Positions 32,119-46,156 are shown, numbered from the stretch's first letter. The stretch: 50,047 nucleotides of DNA from Cladosporium sp. IMV 00045 (GCA_001931905.2 MSJI02000202.1:1-50047); one strand, 5' to 3'. Notes: generated by a model not told the origin, from the letters alone. A program made the numbers and translations.

Positions 32119-34394
32119 TCGCAAAGAACCGGCTTAAAGACAAACTTGATCTTCCAAATACCCAGCAAACGCGATTTGTCAAAGAGAGCCCACCCTCTCC
32201 GCGACCTGTACAATCAAACCTATGGGGACACTCTACGCCTCTGGCACCAGCGCGCCCCAGCAAATTTCACGCGCTTTGAAAGCGAACGCGCGGCAGCAAT
32301 ATCACTATCACACAGGAGGGAAAGGAACCCCCCTTCTTCTAAGCCTTTGTTTTTACGACCATCTAACGACGTTTTTCCTTCGTCCCTCAGGGAATGAATC
32401 ATCACTTTGCTAGGTGGGGACATGGGACATGAGGGGAAAGACGACTCTTCTTCACCGGCCAACAACGCCCCAGATCCGCCTTTCACGCCCTACCAACAAA
32501 CTTCTCCTTGTTGAAAGGGACAAAACCCTTTTCATCTTCTTCACCTTGTCCGGCCAGATCAGTTGGGAAAAACACATCTTTGTCTGTTCTTTTTTGAAAA
32601 AAGCATTTTGCGCGAAAGGAAAGCTGTCACTTCTGTTCTGGGATCGGTGGTCTGAGCCGACCAAAGGGAAAACTTGAGGGTATGTTTCTGAATTATGCAT
32701 AGCATGCCGCAGGGAGCGCGTGCGAGATTTGGACGACAGGGTGGGAAACAGAAAAGGAAAATCCATTCAGCGTGGCGCCGAAGAAAAAGGAAATCTTGTT
32801 TTGTGGATGTGTGAGAAAAACATTACTGTCTTTATTATGCTTGTCTTCTTTACTTTTTGGTTCCCTTGTTTTATCCCTTCTGTCCTTCTTGTCGAGGCGT
32901 TTGTCGTTTTTCCTATATTTTTTGGACTCGTTTTCTCTCCGCATCTTACTTCGGTTTTCATCTCCTCTTCTCCTTCTTCTCTTTCTGTCTTCACTCCTGA
33001 CTCGCCTCGATCCCGCGCGCGAGAACCAGGCTTTGCTGGGTTTGATGGAAGAGCGACGGGATCTGACGACAGGAACTGACGGCCTTTCAAATCGACAATT
33101 CGAAGAAGGCTCATTGGATCAACTGGCACTTTGGAGGAAGAGAGGAGAAGAAGGAGATGAGCAGCGGGTTCGATTTGGTTTTGGTTTTGGTTTGATTTGT
33201 ACGATTACCTTTGATGCACTGAGTGAGTTGAGGGGAGAGTCGAGGGACAGGCAAGGGGTTGCGTAGGGGTTACCTATCTCTTTCCTTTCTCTCGAAGGTT
33301 GGATGAAAGGTGGAAAATGTCAATATGAGAACTCGATTGAAAAATTAGGATCAGGATGATTGATTGATAGTTTATAGTGTGTGTGAATAGGAAGTATCGA
33401 TTCTTTTCTTCTATTGTTTGTCGTAAAAGTGTTGCAGGACATTTCTGCTTTGCTTGCATGCTTCTACGTGTTGTGCTCTCTAGTAGTCGGTGAAGGATAC
33501 ATGTATTATCGATCAGCTTGCCGACGATGTCGTTTGGTGGTTTTCGACGTTGATGACCCAATGCTTCTTCTGATGGAGGTCACTAAATTCATCGATGGAT
33601 TCCAAGATCTTCTGAAAGATAGTCTTCTATCGAATAAAGTGCTTTGGGATTCAAAACAGAATACGGCCGGATGAACAGGACGACTGCAACAAAGGTTACC
33701 TAGGTGTGTTCATCACACCGACACCTGGTGGCGTGCAGCAATAGAACGTTTCGGCGCCCGCGTGCCCCGAGCCCTTTGCCCACCGACGATCGATTTCGTA
33801 ACGACATCAAGTGTTGACCAACCCTTTAACAATTCTAACCGTAGAGCCAAGGCCGCGCGCCGCCCGGTTTGATGTCTTATACTTGTCGTCTGCTCGCCCT
33901 TCAAGCGCGCCCTTTCGAGAAAAATGCATCGCATTCCCCTCTCCAACCTTTCCGGTCTGTTGTCTTGACCCAACGCCGTGCGCTTTCGTGCTGCTAAGTT
34001 GGCCGAGTCGTCACTGAAAAAGCTTCGAGCCGCCGCTCTCATTGGCTGAAAGACGGTATTTTTGGCCGGGTCGTCATTTGGGATTTTTGGAGGGCGTCAT
34101 TTTGCTTGAACGGACGACTTCAGACCGGGTTTTGCTTATGAATACGATTTTGGAGAGGCTGCTGCGCGCGATATTGTTGCGGTCGTTGGGGTGAGGGCGC
34201 AGACATAAATAGGTGTTTTCGTTGCCTTTCTGTCTGCACTCCGTTGCTCGACCTCTGATCGACTGCGTTGAGTTCGTCTGGACCGCTTCTTTCTTTGGTG
34301 TATCGGTCTGTCTCTTACTATAATATACCTACCTACCTATCGGGAGGGAAACGACGTTGGTGCATCAAACGATCTTCGAAACGTCGTTGCAACC
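32119..34394. other. long intergenic region after CNOT9
   Basis: 2.3 kb without a convincing gene. From about 32820 to 33010 the plus strand is strongly T/C-rich, which creates hydrophobic-looking frames (for example 32772-33266) that I take as artefacts. The last roughly 200 bp, with a CATAAAT element near 34205 and pyrimidine-rich stretches, is the promoter of the drug-type transporter. Confidence 0.5.
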
Positions 34395-36031
34395 ATGTCT
34401 TCTTCTCCAAACATCAACGCTACCGATGCGACAACGCCAACAACTGAGAACCGCGATCCGGCAATCATCGAAGGGCAATCCGAGAAAGATCGCATTGAGC
34501 GCCTCGGCCGCCAACGGCCAGAAGGACTTACCTCAGCCTGGAAAGAATTCGGCTTCATCTTCTCCGTCACCATGTCGCAGGTCCTGACCGAGTACTGGGT
34601 GTCCGGCTTCATCATCCTGGTGCCGACTGTAACGGAAGCGCTTGACATCGCCGCATCGTCCGCCGTTTGGCCGGCCAGTGCGTTTTCTTTGGTCGTCTCG
34701 TCTTTTCTCCTGCCGTTCGGCCGTCTTGCCGATATCTACGGCGGCTTCCCTGTCTACCTCGCAGGCTGCGTTTGGACGACGGTCTGGGGTCTCATCGCGG
34801 GCTTCTCGCAGAACGAGCTCATGCTTGTCTTTTGTCGCGCGATTCAGGGCTTGGGCCCGGCGGCGTATCTGCCCGCGAGTCTCACGCTGCTTGGCAGTAT
34901 GTATCGACCAGGACCGCGGAAGAACCTTGTCTTCTCTGTCTACGGCTCGATGGCCCCGTTGGGTTTCTTTATTGGCATCTTCTTCGCTGGCGTGGCGGGA
35001 GAGTATGCCGGGTGGAGGTGGTATTTCTTCATCGGCGTCATCTTGACCTCCCTGACGATTCTGGTCGCGTACTTCACGATCCCTTCGGACTCTCACGGCC
35101 GCAAGGATAACGGCATCAAGATGGATTGGTATGGAAGCGCAGCGGTCGTATGTGGTCTGATCCTGGTCGTCTTTGCCATTACACAATCGAGCCATGCTCC
35201 CGATAAATGGGCCACGCCGTATATTCCAGTCACTCTGATCCTGGGCGTGTTGGTGCTTTGTCTCGCTTTCTACATCGAGGGTTGGGTGGCTGAGCAACCC
35301 ATGCTCCCGTTCGAGGTGTTCAAGATCAAGTACATGCGCCCGTTCATCCTGGCTCTGCTCCTCGCCTATGGTACTCTGGGAATTTACATGTACTATGCGA
35401 CCTTGTAGTAAGTGAAACAGGCAGACTTGCAATCGAAGATCATTCACTGACCTGCCTCCGCAACAGCATAACGAATATCATGGGCGTGAGTCCCATGCAA
35501 GTGGTCGCGTGGTACGTGCCAATGTGCGTGGGCGGCTGCATCCTGGCCGGCGTGGGCGCGTTGATCCTGCACAGAATCTCCGGCACAATTCTCTGCATCA
35601 TCACCTGCGTAGCAATCATCGTCGACAGCCTTCTGTTCGCGATCGCGCCCGAAGGGGCCACCTACTGGGCCTGGGTTTTCCCGGCCATGATTTGCGCGAC
35701 GATCGCTATCGATTTGATTTTCAGCGTCGCAAACATCTTCTTCAGCACCACGCTGCCCGCGCGTCAGCAGGGTCTTGCCGGTGCTCTTGCCAACGCCTTG
35801 CTGCAGTTGAGCATCGCTTTCTTGCTGGGCTTTTCGGACGTTGTGGCTGATCAGACGAGCTATCAGGGTCAGAGGCAGAGTTACAAGAATGCTTTTTGGT
35901 TTGAGCTGGCGTGTGGTGCTGCGGCGTTGGTAGTGTTTGTGTGCTTTGTGAGGATTGATGAGGCGAAGAGTGACTTGACTGCTGACGAAAAAGAGGCTAT
36001 GGCTAGGGAAGAGGCGGTGCTAGAGAGATGA
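34395..36031 (+). CDS. MFS multidrug-type transporter (DHA2-like, 14 TM)
   Basis: Two exons: 34395-35407 and 35467-36031, with a 59-bp intron GTAAGT...ACAG. The protein is 525 residues. The N-terminal roughly 50 residues are polar; then about 13-14 hydrophobic segments follow. FGRLADIYGG is MFS motif A after TM2, CRAIQGLGPAAYLPAS is motif B with its Arg in TM4, and APLGFFIGIFFAGVAGEYAGWRWYFFIG is split across motif C and the following WRWYF block. This pattern fits the DHA2 drug:H+ antiporters of fungi such as Atr1-like proteins, which export toxins and drugs or in some cases boron or amino acids. Substrate unknown. No biosynthetic genes adjoin it, so a self-resistance role is not implied. 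Confidence 0.88.
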
Positions 36032-38701
<2,670 letters not shown>

Positions 38702-39721
38702 ATGTCCCTCCCCCCTCTCTTCTCCCTGCACAACCGCACCGCCCTCATAACCGGCGCCACGCGAGGCATCGGCAAATCCATGGCCCTCGCCCTCGCCGAA
38801 GCCGGATCCGACATCGTCCTCCTGCAGAGACCTGGCAGCGAAGACACGGGCACGCGAGACGAGATTCTTGGGCTAGGTCGCAAAGCGACGATTTACAATG
38901 CAGATTTGGCGGAGCGAGAGCAGCTCAAGCAGCTCGTGAGAGATGTCATTAAGGATGGACATGATATCAGTATTCTGGTGAATTGCGGCGGCATACAGAG
39001 AAGACATCCGGCTGAGAAGTTTCCCGACGAGGAGTGGGATGAGGTATGTACGGGGAATTTATCAAAAGGAAATGCTCATTCAGTTCTCTACCGTATCATG
39101 TGAAAACGCAGCTTACACGAGAAACCCCATCGCCACAGGTCATGCACGTCAACCTCGACGCCGTGTTTGTGCTCGCACGCGATGTCGGAGCGTACATGCT
39201 CACCCGTCTGCCGGACGAAGGGGACCACGCGCACAGGGGCTCGATCATCAACGTCGCCTCGCTCGTTTCCTTCCAGGGCGGACTGAATGTGCCGGCCTAC
39301 GCGGCGGCGAAGGGCGGCGTGGCGCAGTTGACGAAGGCACTGTCGAATCAGTGGGCTGGGAGGGGGGTTAATGTTAATGCGGTAGGTTGGATGGTACTTG
39401 GTGGTGGTGATGGTTGACTGGATGAATTGGAAGAGAGGCTGACGAAGAAGTATCGATTAGATTGCGCCGGGGTACGTTCATACGGATATGAATGAGGCTT
39501 TGATCAAGGATGAAGCACGGGCGGCTAGTATTTTGGAAAGAATCCCGGCGGGTCGTTGGGGCAGTCCGGAGGATTTTAAGGGGGCGGTCGTGTTTCTTGC
39601 GAGTCGGGCTAGTGGTTATGTGTCGGGAGAGATTTTGACAGTGGATGGCGGGTGAGTATTTTCTTCTTGGTGCAATGAGTTGGGGTATTGCTGACATGTT
39701 GGCAGGTGGATGGGTCGGTAG
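38702..39721 (+). CDS. short-chain dehydrogenase, 2-deoxy-D-gluconate 3-dehydrogenase (KduD)-like
   Basis: Four exons: 38702-39043, 39139-39381, 39461-39651 and 39706-39721 (16 nt), with introns of 95, 79 and 54 bp. The protein is 263 residues, a classical [11 protein letters not shown] (17-24) is the dinucleotide loop. LVNCGG replaces the usual NNAG. Asn119, Ser155, Tyr168 and Lys172 form the catalytic tetrad. [12 protein letters not shown] and [13 protein letters not shown] are the C-terminal blocks typical of KduD-like and related sugar-acid dehydrogenases. KduD acts in pectin/uronate breakdown in bacteria; a fungal role in sugar-acid metabolism is plausible but the substrate is not shown. 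A pectate lyase lies 3.3 kb away with unrelated genes between, so a functional link is only speculative. Confidence 0.9.
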
Positions 39722-40064
39722 AATTCCAGGAAGTTGAGAGCATCGAAGACGCAGAGGAAGTCAGTGCACGCTTGATTGATGGATGAAGCAGAAAGGACTT
39801 TGCTGGAACAATTGGAGGTTTGGGACCGTGTGTTCATAATTTGAGTACAATCGTGCTAGAGGTACGATGTGCCGGAACTCGAGCATGATCAGATGGTTGG
39901 GATTATTACAGTGGCGTGGATAAAACGCGATCAAAATCAAAACGATCAAACGGCAATTGTTTGAATCGTCATATGCATTGGAAGATCCTAGCCTATCATC
40001 AGAGGTTCACCTCATGCCACGCCACGTCCCCAGTCACCCAGCAACGCTTTCAAGCAAGTGACAA
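39722..40064. other. convergent intergenic region
   Basis: The 343 bp between the SDR (+) and thioredoxin-like (-) stops hold no supported gene. Confidence 0.5.
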
Positions 40065-40500
40065 TCAGCGAAGCAGCTGCTGGAGTCGTTGTTCGTCCAG
40101 AATCTCGCCCTCGATAAGACGACCGACCTCCCTCACAATGTCGCCGGTCTTCTCAAAGCGAACTAGAGCCGGGACGTTGTTCACATTCCAGCTGGTGCGG
40201 AAAATGTTGTTGCTGTCCTTCCATCTGTGATCACAAGTTAGTCATGCCAGTGATCTAACATTTGGCGACTCGACGACCGTACTCAGGTTTCTGGCCAACC
40301 TCAACGAACGCCGCCGTCGGACCACTTTCTGATTTGAATGTTTCTTCCAGCGTCGGCAAGGCAGCTACGACATCCGGACACCAGGGTCGTTGCGTCGTCG
40401 GGTCTTTGGAGGCCAGGAAGGCGATGAATAAGGGCGAGTTTGCAGGGATTTCCAGTTGTGAGAGGGAGCGTGGGGCGGCGAAGTTCCTGAGAATCGGCAT
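40065..40500 (-). CDS. TXNDC17/DUF953-like thioredoxin-fold protein
   Basis: Two exons: 40500-40283 and 40224-40065, with a 58-bp intron (GTACGG...ACAG). The protein is 125 residues. The donor inside ...CCTGA|GTACGG was chosen because it joins VGQKPE to WKDSNNIFRT, the unbroken family block; the uninterrupted frame instead hits a stop. Known TXNDC17 (TRP14) proteins have WCPDC and reduce disulfides using thioredoxin reductase. Here the motif is RPWCPDVV, so Cys41 is kept but the second Cys is Val44. The cis-Pro region (NNVPALVRF) is present. With a single Cys the protein cannot do dithiol exchange by the standard route. It could be a monothiol enzyme, or this may be the usual state in fungi. 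It is divergent from the FMN monooxygenase, 287 bp apart. Confidence 0.82.
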
Positions 40501-40787
40501 GTTGTTGGAATGCTCAGGACAATCTGTCGGACGATGAGTGATGGGCCCTTCTGATGCTTTTTCTTTTTCCAGGCAATAGTTCGTGAACGATACTATCGGT
40601 ATACCTGTCTTCGGCTAGTGAAGTCGGCGCAGATGGCCCAATTCCCAGCACCGAGCACACCATCTCCTCGCCCCGCTTTGCGCACGCAATCACTCCCCAA
40701 ACACTTCAAGGCAATTGCATTATCTTCGAGATGTAGCTGTGCCTGCAGCTATGTGTCTCTCACACCATCCGAAACATTTCCTGCAGC
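40501..40787. promoter_or_regulatory. divergent promoter of thioredoxin-like and monooxygenase genes
   Basis: The 287 bp between the two start codons could allow co-regulation of two redox genes. I see no specific operator. Confidence 0.45.
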
Positions 40788-42566
40788 ATGGAAGTCGAAG
40801 CCGAACACGTTGTTGTCGCTAGCGGCGATCTGCCTAAAAAGCGCCTCATCCTCAATGCCTTCGTCGAGATGTGTATGTGTTTCTTATATCATAGACAAGC
40901 AAGCGAACAAGATACTGATCTCAGAATTACAGGTTCGGGCCATCAGAGCCCAGGACTCTGGAAACACCCTAAAGACCGATCTGCAGACTTCAACTCAGTC
41001 AAGCATTGGGTCTCGATCGCGAGGCAATTGGAGGCAGGCAAATTCCATGGCATGTTCATTGCTGATGTCCTCGGCGGCTACGATGTATATGACAGCACTC
41101 TGGATCATGCGGTGAAGTCTGGCGCCCAATGGCCGGTCAATGAACCTTTGTCCTTAGTACCTGCCATGGCAGCCGCTACCGAGAGTCTAGGCTTTGGATG
41201 TACAGTATCGACGAGCTACGAGCAACCGTATCACCTTGCTCGCAGGCTGAGTACTGTCGATCATCTCACTGGTGGGAGGTAAAGGACTCCTGCCCATTCA
41301 TGCCTGATCGTTTCGTTGACAAGATCCAGAGTTGGATGGAACGTCGTGACCGGCTACCTCAACAGCGCAGCTCGCAACCTCACCAACGGCCAAGAGCAAG
41401 CCGAGCACGACGAACGCTATGCCATATGCGAGGAATACATGGACGTCGTGTATAAGCTCTGGGCGTCCTCCTGGCGCTCCGACGCCGTTAAGCTCGACTC
41501 CCAGAACGGCATCTACACTGATCCCGCCTTGGTGCGTGAAATCAACCATGAGGGAAAGTACTTCAAAGTGCCAGGCCCACACATCTGCCAGCCCTCACCT
41601 CAACGCACTCCAGTCATCATGCAAGCAGGCACCAGCACAGCCGGCCGAGCCTTCGCCGCCCGCCACGCCGAAGCCATCTTCGTCTCGACACACAGTCCGG
41701 CAGGAGTGAAAGGCAATGTGGCGGACGTTCGCGCTCAGATGGCCGCGCGAGGTCGCGACCCCAAAGGCTTGAAAGTGCTGGCCAAATTCTGTCCGATCCT
41801 TGGCCGCACGCAGGCCGAAGCGGATGCGAAGTATCAGGATCTGATCCAGTATGGCGATTACGAGGGCGCACTGGCTTTGTTCGGTGGCTGGACGGGTGTT
41901 GATATGGCTCCTTACGGCGAGGATGAGGAGTTGAAGTACGTGAAAAGCAATGCGATCCAAGGTTACATTAGAAACTTGATCAAGTCGGCGCCGGATCTGA
42001 ACGGGGGGAAGTGGACGAAGAAAACTTTAGCTCACCACATCATGGGTATGTTTTCTGCTGATCGTTGAACGCAGGTATTTACTGATCAGATTCACAGTTG
42101 GCGGTCTCGGTGCAACATGCGTAGGCACTCCTGAAAAGGTCGCCGATGAGATGGAACGATGGGTCAACGAAGGGGACGTTGACGGATTCAATATAGTGAG
42201 TGCATCAGCTTTTTAGATGCGTGCATGCTGGAACTGAAATATGATAAGGCATACGCCCTGATGCCCGGCACCTTCATCGACGTAATCGAGCTATTGATCC
42301 CCGAGCTGCAACGGCGTGGCATTTTCTGGGAGGATTATGCTGTTCCTGGCGGCACATACCGGGAGAACTTGACAGAGACTAAGGGGCAACGTGAGCCTCG
42401 AGACGACCATCCTGCTGCGGCAAAGACTTGGAGAGCACCTCAGGACGATTCTGGAGCGAATGTTGTTGGCAAGGCCAGACCCGATGGTTTGACGAACGGC
42501 TGGCATTATGGTGACGGCGATGACAACGATGAGAGTCTTGATCCCATGTCGATGCAGTTATGCTGA
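40788..42566 (+). CDS. FMN-dependent monooxygenase, NtaA/SnaA/DszA family (luciferase-like)
   Basis: Five exons: 40788-40872, 40933-41278, 41330-42045, 42098-42195 and 42249-42566, with introns of 51-60 bp. The protein is 520 residues. LILNAFVEMCSGHQSPGLW is the N-terminal block of this family. FHGMFIADVLGGYDVY, SLVPAMAAATESLGFG, RVGWNVVTG and IMQAGTSTAGRAFAARHAEAIF are the TIM-barrel blocks seen in nitrilotriacetate, pristinamycin IIA and dibenzothiophene-sulfone monooxygenases. These need reduced FMN from a separate flavin reductase; none is obvious here. The last roughly 80 residues are polar and probably disordered. Fungal members are common, and their substrates (sulfonates, organosulfur compounds or amines) are mostly unknown. 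The splice acceptor of the last intron is AAG, weaker than the others. Confidence 0.9.
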
Positions 42567-42988
42567 AGAATATCAGTTCCAGTTCATGACAATAGTCGTA
42601 ATCAATGCTCTGACGACACGCATCTCATACACGCATCTCATACAAGGTTCCAGTTCGATCAAGGATTGAACAGAGATTCGGCGACCCTTCCCAGGACCGT
42701 CATGAAAGTGCATGATTTGCGACGTCGACTCTTCAGTGGCTCCTCTTTGAGAGCGATGGACTCTTGAGCCCCCTACATGCAGAGACAGATCAAATACAGC
42801 GTTCGCTTGAAGTTCTTTTGCATTTGTTGGCATGGAGAGTTTGACAGCTGCAAGAGAATGAACTAGTTGGATCGAAGGAGGCAGAAAGACAACTAATGAC
42901 AAAAAGGCTACCAAATCGCCGTAATAACGCCATTCTTCTCCGCCAAGTCATATCTCATCAAGCCAAGCATCGATTGACTCAACCACAA
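42567..42988. other. convergent intergenic region
   Basis: About 420 bp between the monooxygenase and pectate lyase 3' ends with no supported gene. The pectate lyase may extend into it if its last intron is spliced differently. Confidence 0.4.
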
Positions 42989-44296
42989 TCAAACCCCCCC
43001 CCCCCATGCCTTGCAAGTGGTGGTGAAAGAGCTAACCTTGCAGTACTGGCTGTCAGGTCCCGAGCTGATCTTCTTCGGCTCCTTGCCGGAGTTGTTGCCC
43101 TCGTACTTGTCGCAAGTCTTGTTGCTGTCCTGGCAGCTGTTCGAGATGGTGCAGGTGTCGCCGTAGTTGGTGTTGATGCCGCAGAGCACGCCGCCGTCGC
43201 GCGCGATCACGTTGTTCATGACGATGTGGCGCGCGCCGCCGTTGCCGCTGCAGTTGCCGCAGGATCGGACGACCTTGCCGTAGTCTTCGGCGTAGAAGTT
43301 CTTGATGTCGAGTGTGCCTTTGGGTTTGGATGGTTAGCTAATGAGGTGAGATGTGAGTCTTCTGTGGTGCATACCAAAGCCGTTAAATTGGAAGATCTTG
43401 TCCGCAGCGCCAAAAGCACCACCGCCGATGACATTAGTCCTGCCGCTGGACTGCTTCACGGTGCTAGGCACTATTAGCTCAGGTAAATGTTATGCCTATC
43501 TTGCTAACTCACAGGGCATCCTCGCACACGTCCGACCACCAGACGTTGATGCTGCAGTTGTTAGAATATGAGGGAGATCGAGAAGGCTCATTGTCAACTC
43601 ACAGAGTGCTGTTGAATGTCAGTGTCTCCACTGTCAATGAGCATGGCTTCGGCTAGGACTAAGACTTACCATTGGCCACGGCAGTGAACTCCTTCTGCTT
43701 GGTTAGGCCCGATGATGACGTTGGACAACGTCGCGCCAGGCTCCAGAATGAACATGGCATCAGCCTCACCAGTCTCATCCTGGTCTTGACAGACACGCGC
43801 TGCATCATTATCAGCACAGTGACTCCACGACTCAAACACTGGGTAACTCACGGCTGCGGTCATACCCCTTCATTCCGCCGTCGAACGAACCAGAGACGAG
43901 GATTGCTTTGTTAGTAGCCACGGCGCCAGAAGACCTCGGAAGGGTGGTGGTCACGCCGGTGGGAGCCGGTGGGTTCGAGCCGCCGCCAGTAGTGGTGCGG
44001 GTTGTAGTTATCATAGTCGTTCCGGCGGAGGTCGACCTCGACGTTGTGGGCGCAGGGCCGCTGCCACCGGTGTAGTGACAGGAGCATTCGGCCGACAAGA
44101 GCTTGGGCTTGTTGTCGCAGTTTGTGGCCCAGGCTGGCAGACCTGCCGTGGCGGTGACAACGCTCTTGGTGAAAGAAGCGCAGAAGGGCGAGGCTGTGGC
44201 TGCGTTGGACTTGATGTAGCTTGCGCACTTGTTGGTGTTTTCGTTGAGGCAGGCCATGGCCATGGGCACGAGGCCGATGAGAGTGAACGCGCGCAT
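42989..44296 (-). CDS. secreted pectate lyase, polysaccharide lyase family 3, with extra N-terminal Cys-rich region
   Basis: Six exons: 44296-43852, 43799-43670, 43608-43603 (6 nt), 43551-43513, 43463-43375 and 43317-42989, about 345 residues. A signal peptide ([15 protein letters not shown]) is followed by a short Cys-rich region (about residues 16-75) and a Ser/Thr/Gly/Pro-rich linker. The PL3 domain then runs from about 130: [73 protein letters not shown] and GKEPKKI. PL3 enzymes cleave polygalacturonate by beta-elimination with Ca2+ in plant cell walls. The core ends near 43037 (QYCK). The last residues are uncertain: read-through gives a Gly-rich end over a 12-base C run, while other splices are possible. 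PL3 proteins are usually about 240 residues, so the N-terminal module is an addition. Confidence 0.88.
42994..43005 (+). repeat. 12-base poly-C run at the pectate lyase C-terminus
   Basis: A homopolymer of 12 C on the plus strand lies in the last codons or 3' flank of the minus-strand pectate lyase. Such runs are prone to sequencing and replication slippage, so the predicted last residues should be treated with caution. Confidence 0.7.
43603..43608 (-). other. 6-nt microexon of the pectate lyase gene
   Basis: The exon is CACTCT on the minus strand. It is bounded by ...TTCAACAG upstream and GTGAGT downstream, with introns of 61 and 51 bp. Joining TG + CACTCT + CATCAACG gives Cys-Thr-Leu-Ile-Asn-Val before WWSDVCEDA, matching the C-T-L-x-N-V spacing of PL3 beta-helix turns. 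Skipping it keeps the frame but removes Thr-Leu. Confidence 0.7.
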
Positions 44297-46050
44297 GATG
44301 GCGACCTGTCTTGGTGTTGGATCAGAAGAAGAATGAAGGTGCCCAGTGAGTTGCCGAAAGAAGATGGTATTGCCTAGCAGTAGATGGTCGTCGAACACCC
44401 TACTTATACTCGACGACAGGTCGTCGCTTTCGACACCATTTTGGCCTGTTCAGTTGTCTTGATCAGGCGCAAGTCTCTCAATGTAGTTGACAACATGTGT
44501 GGCTGACGTCGAAACACGACTTTCCACCAGTCAAAGACAGACCTGTTAGCACCGCGCGACCTCGATGCGGAGAATATAAAGGCGATTGCAAAACATCAGC
44601 AGAAGAGGCGCGTGAAGGCGTTCGATCAGGAGTTAGGGCAGTATGCCTCCATCCGAATCCAGCTCTCCGTGAATGTTGTACTCAACCGGAAGAAATATCG
44701 AAGACCATATGATGGTCGTTTTAGGGACCAATCGATCAAGAGGCATATTCCACGAGGCAGTGAGGGGTTCCTCTCAGATTTGATCAATCGTCAATCAGTG
44801 TTTTTCGAGAACACAGGTCCTTTCGGTAGAGCAGACCAGTCCTTGAAACAGCGTAATTTAACTAGAGGGCGTTCTCCCCTGCTTCCCACTCCGCAAGTCG
44901 TGGGCCATGGTGCATATAGTGCTTGTATTGCGTCCCCGAAACCTTCATCAGGTAACTGCGATCCATTGCTTGGAGTCTTTGTACATCGGTCAGCAAGACG
45001 ATCTGGTCCAGATCGTATTGACGGAAGAATGACAGACTGATCGCCGTGAACAGCCTCGAAGAAGTGGACGTGGGAGTTGTCACCAAAAGTACGGAGCGGC
45101 AGCGACCGTCGCGAATCTGGTGATGGAGTCTTGGAGCCGCCAAAGCGAGCGAGGTACGTACCTTTCCCAGTATCATGGTTAGTCTCTCGCGTTTCAGTTG
45201 TGTAACTTAGATATAGTGGAAAATTTGACGAGATGATGCGGATCATGGTTCTTTCGTTTGCGTTGGTATGCATCTCATGACGGTCCTCAAATTGTTCCGC
45301 CAACCATTTCGTTTACTTTGGCCGTTAAGTATAGGTGTGACTTTGTTACACTGGATGCTAACCATCATGAGAGGCAACCACCTCTTCGGAATGGAGACTT
45401 CCGATGAAGATTCGATTGAGACATCTCGTAAGCCCCAAGAAGCAGATCGCTAGGAACTTGAACGCTTGACATAATCATCATTCATTTATAGTAGTATACT
45501 GAAGCTGACGGAACAGATACCCTAACCCTACTTACCCCGAGTCTCGCACGCCCACCCTCTTCCAGGAACTGACTTTCTGCGACAATATCAGGCAATCGAG
45601 TTAACCCTTTGCCTTCGTCGTAATGATTGCACCTATTCAAGAAACTGACAAATTGCTTTCAAAATTCTATTCTCCCCAATTCAAAGGAGTAGCCGGATGC
45701 ATACCAAGGCAGCCAATTCTTGAGACATGCGACAGCACGATCCTCACAACACTCGACAATCAGTTCTAACAAAAGCACATGTAAACAGAAGCTCGAGTAC
45801 GACCAGCTCGTGACCCGGACTAATTCTTCCGATGAGCATTCGATCTCAACGTTACTGTCACCACATCATCGAGGATCTAAAATGGGACACATCGGCCTGG
45901 GGAGACAGCCATAAGCTTTTGCCATAGATGCGAACTCCCTCCAGGCTGGCTCAGTGCAAGTGTTTGTCATTTGTCAAAGGAATATAACGTTGCAGCAGGG
46001 CCAGGCAGCCTAGCAAAACAACGACTATACAAGCATAGCTTGGATCCCTA
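44297..46050. other. intergenic region between pectate lyase and tRNA-Met
   Basis: 1.75 kb with no supported gene. Minus-strand frames at 44862-45176 and 44791-45303 overlap in different frames; the first has a partly protein-like C-terminus but no recognisable family. A short CCCTAACCCTA occurs near 45521, too little to call a telomeric repeat. Confidence 0.45.
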
Positions 46051-46152
46051 GCCCCCATAGTTTAACGGTTAGAACATAGGTCTCATATTACCCATATGAC
46101 ACAGCGTAGCAGTGGCTATCCTGAGATGAGAGTTCGATTCTCTCTGGAGGCA
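46051..46152 (+). tRNA. tRNA-Met (anticodon CAT) with a 30-nt intron, probably elongator
   Basis: The acceptor stem is GCCCCCA with TGGAGGC plus discriminator A, with one C-A mismatch at pair 4. The D arm is GTTT/GAAC around loop AACGGTTA. The anticodon loop reads CTCATAA, with CAT at 46084-46086. The intron is 46088-46117, in the canonical place one base after the anticodon. The T arm is GAGAG-TTCGATT-CTCTC. A box TAGTTTAACGG (46058-46068) and B-box core GTTCGATTC (46132-46140) are present, and a T6 Pol III terminator follows at 46157-46162. The TCTCATA...ATC loop with a 31:39 T-T pair resembles the elongator Met tRNA of yeast. The acceptor mismatch raises a small chance that this copy is degenerate. 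Confidence 0.85.
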
Positions 46153-46156
46153 CTTC

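Noticed and set aside
32772..33266. Hydrophobic plus-strand frame resembling a membrane protein
   Set aside because: It arises from a T/C-rich non-coding tract after CNOT9. Runs of Leu/Ser/Phe come from base composition, not a helix pattern with loops.
34533..35447. 304-codon minus-strand frame
   Set aside because: It is antisense to the 14-TM transporter exon, highly charged and low complexity. The plus-strand product has clear MFS motifs.
38702..42566. A catabolic cluster linking SDR, thioredoxin-like protein, FMN monooxygenase and pectate lyase
   Set aside because: The genes are adjacent, but their families imply unrelated substrates and no shared regulator or motif is visible. I keep only the divergent pair at 40065-42566 as a weak possibility.
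44791..45303. Two overlapping minus-strand frames that might be a gene or pseudogene
   Set aside because: Part of one translation looks protein-like, but there is no recognisable family, no consistent splice model, and the frames compete with each other.
45515..45535. CCCTAACCCTA, telomere-like sequence
   Set aside because: Less than two repeat units, inside ordinary intergenic DNA with genes on both sides. It is too short to indicate a telomere or an interstitial telomere.
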